Assembly (NCBI GenBank): GCA_007128075.1
Contig: SKYD01000266.1
Coordinates: forward strand, 1 to 7,258
Reading direction: 5' to 3'
From: Thiorhodovibrio sp.
GTDB taxonomy: Bacteria; Pseudomonadota; Gammaproteobacteria; Chromatiales; Chromatiaceae
DNA: 7,258 nucleotides
A model generated the notes under the pieces. The model made no database searches. It saw only the letters and a program-made list of their open reading frames with translations, and was not told the origin of the DNA. Within the stretch, counting starts at the first letter, position 1. Every line of letters starts with the position of its first letter. The translations under genes were made by a program, and so were the position numbers. Shown one piece after another: positions 5,754-7,258 of the stretch.

Positions 5754-6086
5754 ATGTTCGAGCTGATTCATTACCAAACCCAGGATGGCAAGGATCGCAT
5801 TGCTGAATGGTTCGACAGTCTGCGCGATGCACGCGCCGCCGCACTCATCTCGGCTCGCTTAACCCGACTCAAACTGGGGCTGTTTGGCGACTGCAAGCCA
5901 ATTGAACAAGGCGTTTGGGAACTCCGTATCGATTATGGTCCAGGTTATCGGGTCTATTATGCTCGTGGTGGTGCGCAACTGATTGTGTTATTGGCTGGCG
6001 GCGACAAAGACCATCAAAAACAAGATATTCAAACCGCACTTCATCGCTGGCAAGACTGGCAAAGGAACTCAAATGACAACGCATGA
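5754..6086 (+). CDS. RelE/HigB-like addiction module toxin (Gp49 family)
   Basis: The 110-residue product matches putative addiction module killer proteins (Gp49/HigB-like branch of the RelE/ParE superfamily), which mostly cleave mRNA on the ribosome. Visible landmarks are an N-terminal strand (MFELIHYQT), two helices with AEWFDSLRDARAAALISARL (17-36) and RLKLGLFGDCKPIEQGVWEL (38-57), then RIDYGPGYRVYYA (58-70), the core beta strands, and LLAGGDKDHQKQDI (79-92). R58, R66 and K85/K89 are candidates for the basic active or RNA-binding surface; this assignment is inference. There is no obvious Shine-Dalgarno sequence. The 3' end overlaps the antitoxin gene by 14 bases. Toxin-first order fits the HigBA arrangement. 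The gene appears intact. Confidence 0.88.
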   Translation: MFELIHYQTQDGKDRIAEWFDSLRDARAAALISARLTRLKLGLFGDCKPIEQGVWELRIDYGPGYRVYYARGGAQLIVLLAGGDKDHQKQDIQTALHRWQDWQRNSNDNA

Positions 6087-6354
6087 CGACTGGTTATTCA
6101 CCCAACTTCAGGATGCCGACTTTGCCGCTGACTATCTCACCGCGGCTGCAGAGGATCCAGAGCCAGCGGTTTACTTAACCGCCCTGCACATGGTTGCGCA
6201 GTCTCGTGGGCTGGGCGCTGTGGCGACCGCTGCTGGGTTAACGCCTTCCACTATTGAGCAAGCCCTTTCCCCGAACGGCAATCCTCCCTGGGCAACGGTC
6301 ACCAATATTCTTCGTGCCACAGGTCTTAAGCTAACCGTAAACGCATCACATTAG
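6073..6354 (+). CDS. HigA-like addiction module antidote protein (helix-turn-helix)
   Basis: From the ATG at 6073 the product has 93 residues and resembles addiction module antidote proteins found with Gp49/HigB-like toxins. The N-terminal part (DDWLFTQLQDADFAADYLTAAAEDPE) is the usual toxin-contacting helix region. A Cro/XRE-type helix-turn-helix covers about 42-88, with ALSPNGNPPW (64-73) matching the family pattern ALS..GNP and ILRATGLKL (79-87) at the end. I chose 6073 because AAGGA at 6062-6066 sits six bases upstream and MTTHDDW is a typical family start. An earlier in-frame ATG at 5983 would lie inside the toxin gene and add unrelated residues. It probably neutralises the upstream toxin and represses the cassette promoter. 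Confidence 0.9.
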   Translation: MTTHDDWLFTQLQDADFAADYLTAAAEDPEPAVYLTALHMVAQSRGLGAVATAAGLTPSTIEQALSPNGNPPWATVTNILRATGLKLTVNASH

Positions 6355-6381
6355 ATAATCGCATTGCCGACACTTAAAAAT

Positions 6382-7258
6382 ATGCAACACACTCCTCTAC
6401 ATGACGCACATCAGCGGCTCAACGCCCGCTTAGTTCCGTTTGGCGGCTGGTCAATGCCGCTGCATTATGGCTCACAAGTCGAAGAGCATCACGCCGTCCG
6501 CCGCGATGCCGGGCTGTTTGATGTCTCGCACATGCGCGCTGTCGATCTCGATGGCGCGGATGCCACCGCTTTTCTACGGCAGTTGTTGGCGAATGATGTT
6601 GCCAAGCTCAAGCCTGGTCAGGCGCTCTATAGCTGTATGCTCAACCCCAATGGCGGGGTGATTGATGATCTGATCGTCTACCGCCGCCCCAGCGAGGGCT
6701 ATCGTGCGGTGCTCAATGCCGCCACTGCGATGAGCGATCTCAACTGGATGCAGCAACAGCGTGGTGATTTTGATGTAACATTCCGCTTACGCGATGATCT
6801 GGCGTTGTTGGCAATTCAAGGGCCGAATGCGTTTGCTAACGCCTTACCCCACTTGCCAGCACCGCTGGCTGAGCAAGCGGCGACACTGGCGGCCTTTCAT
6901 GCGGTCGAACAAGATGAGTGGATGGTTGGGCGCACTGGCTACACTGGCGAGGATGGCTTGGAGCTGTTGCTGCCAGCCATTGAGGTGACGGCGCTCTGGC
7001 AACGGCTGTTGGCTGCTGGAATCACGCCCTGCGGATTGGGCGCTCGTGATACGCTGCGACTCGAAGCTGGGCTGAATCTTTATGGTCAAGACATGGACAG
7101 CGCGGTCACGCCGTTAGAATGTGGGCTGGGCTGGACGGTGGCTTGGACACCAGACCAGCGCGAGTTTATCGGGCGCGAGCCGCTGCTTCGCCAACGCCGT
7201 GACGGTGGGCATCCGCGCCAGGTTGGGCTGCTGCTCGAAGGGCGCGGGGTGTTGCGTG
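6382..7258 (+). CDS. gcvT: Aminomethyltransferase, T-protein of the glycine cleavage system (3' end outside the window)
   Basis: GcvT takes the aminomethyl group from lipoylated H-protein and yields ammonia and 5,10-methylene-tetrahydrofolate. The frame runs from ATG at 6382 to the window edge, 292 codons, about 80% of the usual 360-370 residues. Motifs: TPLHDAHQRL near the start, FGGWSMPLHY (20-29), RRDAGLFDVSHM (40-51), YSCMLNPNGGVIDDLIVYR (83-101) with the conserved folate-site aspartates D95/D96, GPNA (147-150), GRTGYTGEDGLEL (183-195), GARDTLRLEAGLNLYGQDMD (220-239) and the segment VTPLECGLGW. The start agrees with family alignments from memory but lacks a Shine-Dalgarno sequence. The gap to the antitoxin stop is 27 bases, too short for a glycine riboswitch or a clear terminator; a -10-like GATAAT at 6354-6359 has no matching -35. 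Confidence 0.97.
   Translation, partial: MQHTPLHDAHQRLNARLVPFGGWSMPLHYGSQVEEHHAVRRDAGLFDVSHMRAVDLDGADATAFLRQLLANDVAKLKPGQALYSCMLNPNGGVIDDLIVYRRPSEGYRAVLNAATAMSDLNWMQQQRGDFDVTFRLRDDLALLAIQGPNAFANALPHLPAPLAEQAATLAAFHAVEQDEWMVGRTGYTGEDGLELLLPAIEVTALWQRLLAAGITPCGLGARDTLRLEAGLNLYGQDMDSAVTPLECGLGWTVAWTPDQREFIGREPLLRQRRDGGHPRQVGLLLEGRGVLR

Noticed and set aside
5983..6072. Earlier in-frame start for the antitoxin at 5983
   Set aside because: It lies deep inside the toxin gene; the start at 6073 has a good AAGGA site and fits the family N-terminus.
6355..6381. Glycine riboswitch in front of gcvT
   Set aside because: The gap of 27 bases is far too short for the aptamer.

Overview
The window looks like chromosomal DNA of a gammaproteobacterium. 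It carries hda (the DnaA-inactivating partner of the replication clamp) next to wrbA, a ybgC-tolQ-tolR-tolA cell-envelope operon, and gcvT of the glycine cleavage system. Coding density is high, gaps are short, and stops and starts often overlap. I cannot name the genus from sequence reading alone.

Layout from left to right: (a) 1-182, minus strand: the first 60 codons of a gene leaving the window, probably the N-terminal nuclease-like part of a type IIG restriction-modification / Eco57I-like methylase. (b) 183-288: a divergent intergenic region with a strong 8-bp dyad. (c) 289-1594, plus: wrbA and hda, 19 nt apart, with hda starting at TTG. (d) 1591-2367, minus: a DUF1295 membrane protein whose stop codon overlaps that of hda within a shared CTAG. 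(e) 2368-2502: a small gap with a 10-bp inverted repeat. (f) 2503-5276, minus: ybgC, tolQ, tolR, tolA, read in that order and translationally coupled. TolA has an almost perfect 16-residue (48-bp) tandem repeat in its periplasmic helix. tolB and pal, which usually follow tolA, are not here. (g) 5277-5516: the divergent promoter region of the tol operon and of a toxin-antitoxin cassette, with a palindrome, a possible gene remnant with hairpin, and a 9-bp direct repeat. (h) 5517-6354, plus: a HicB-family antitoxin without HicA, a RelE/HigB-type (Gp49 family) toxin, and an overlapping HigA-type helix-turn-helix antitoxin. (i) 6382-7258, plus: gcvT, 292 codons present and cut by the window edge.

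Functionally, YbgC-TolQRA is the inner-membrane, energy-using half of the Tol-Pal system for outer-membrane constriction and stability. WrbA/Hda and GcvT are housekeeping genes for quinone reduction, replication control and one-carbon metabolism. The accessory part is the composite toxin-antitoxin cassette wedged between the tol promoter and gcvT, plus the restriction-type gene at the left edge. I see no clear evidence of a wholly new system. The most unusual points are the repeat-homogenised TolA, the separation of tolQRA from tolB-pal, and the three-gene HicB/HigB/HigA-like cassette that runs into gcvT without a visible terminator.
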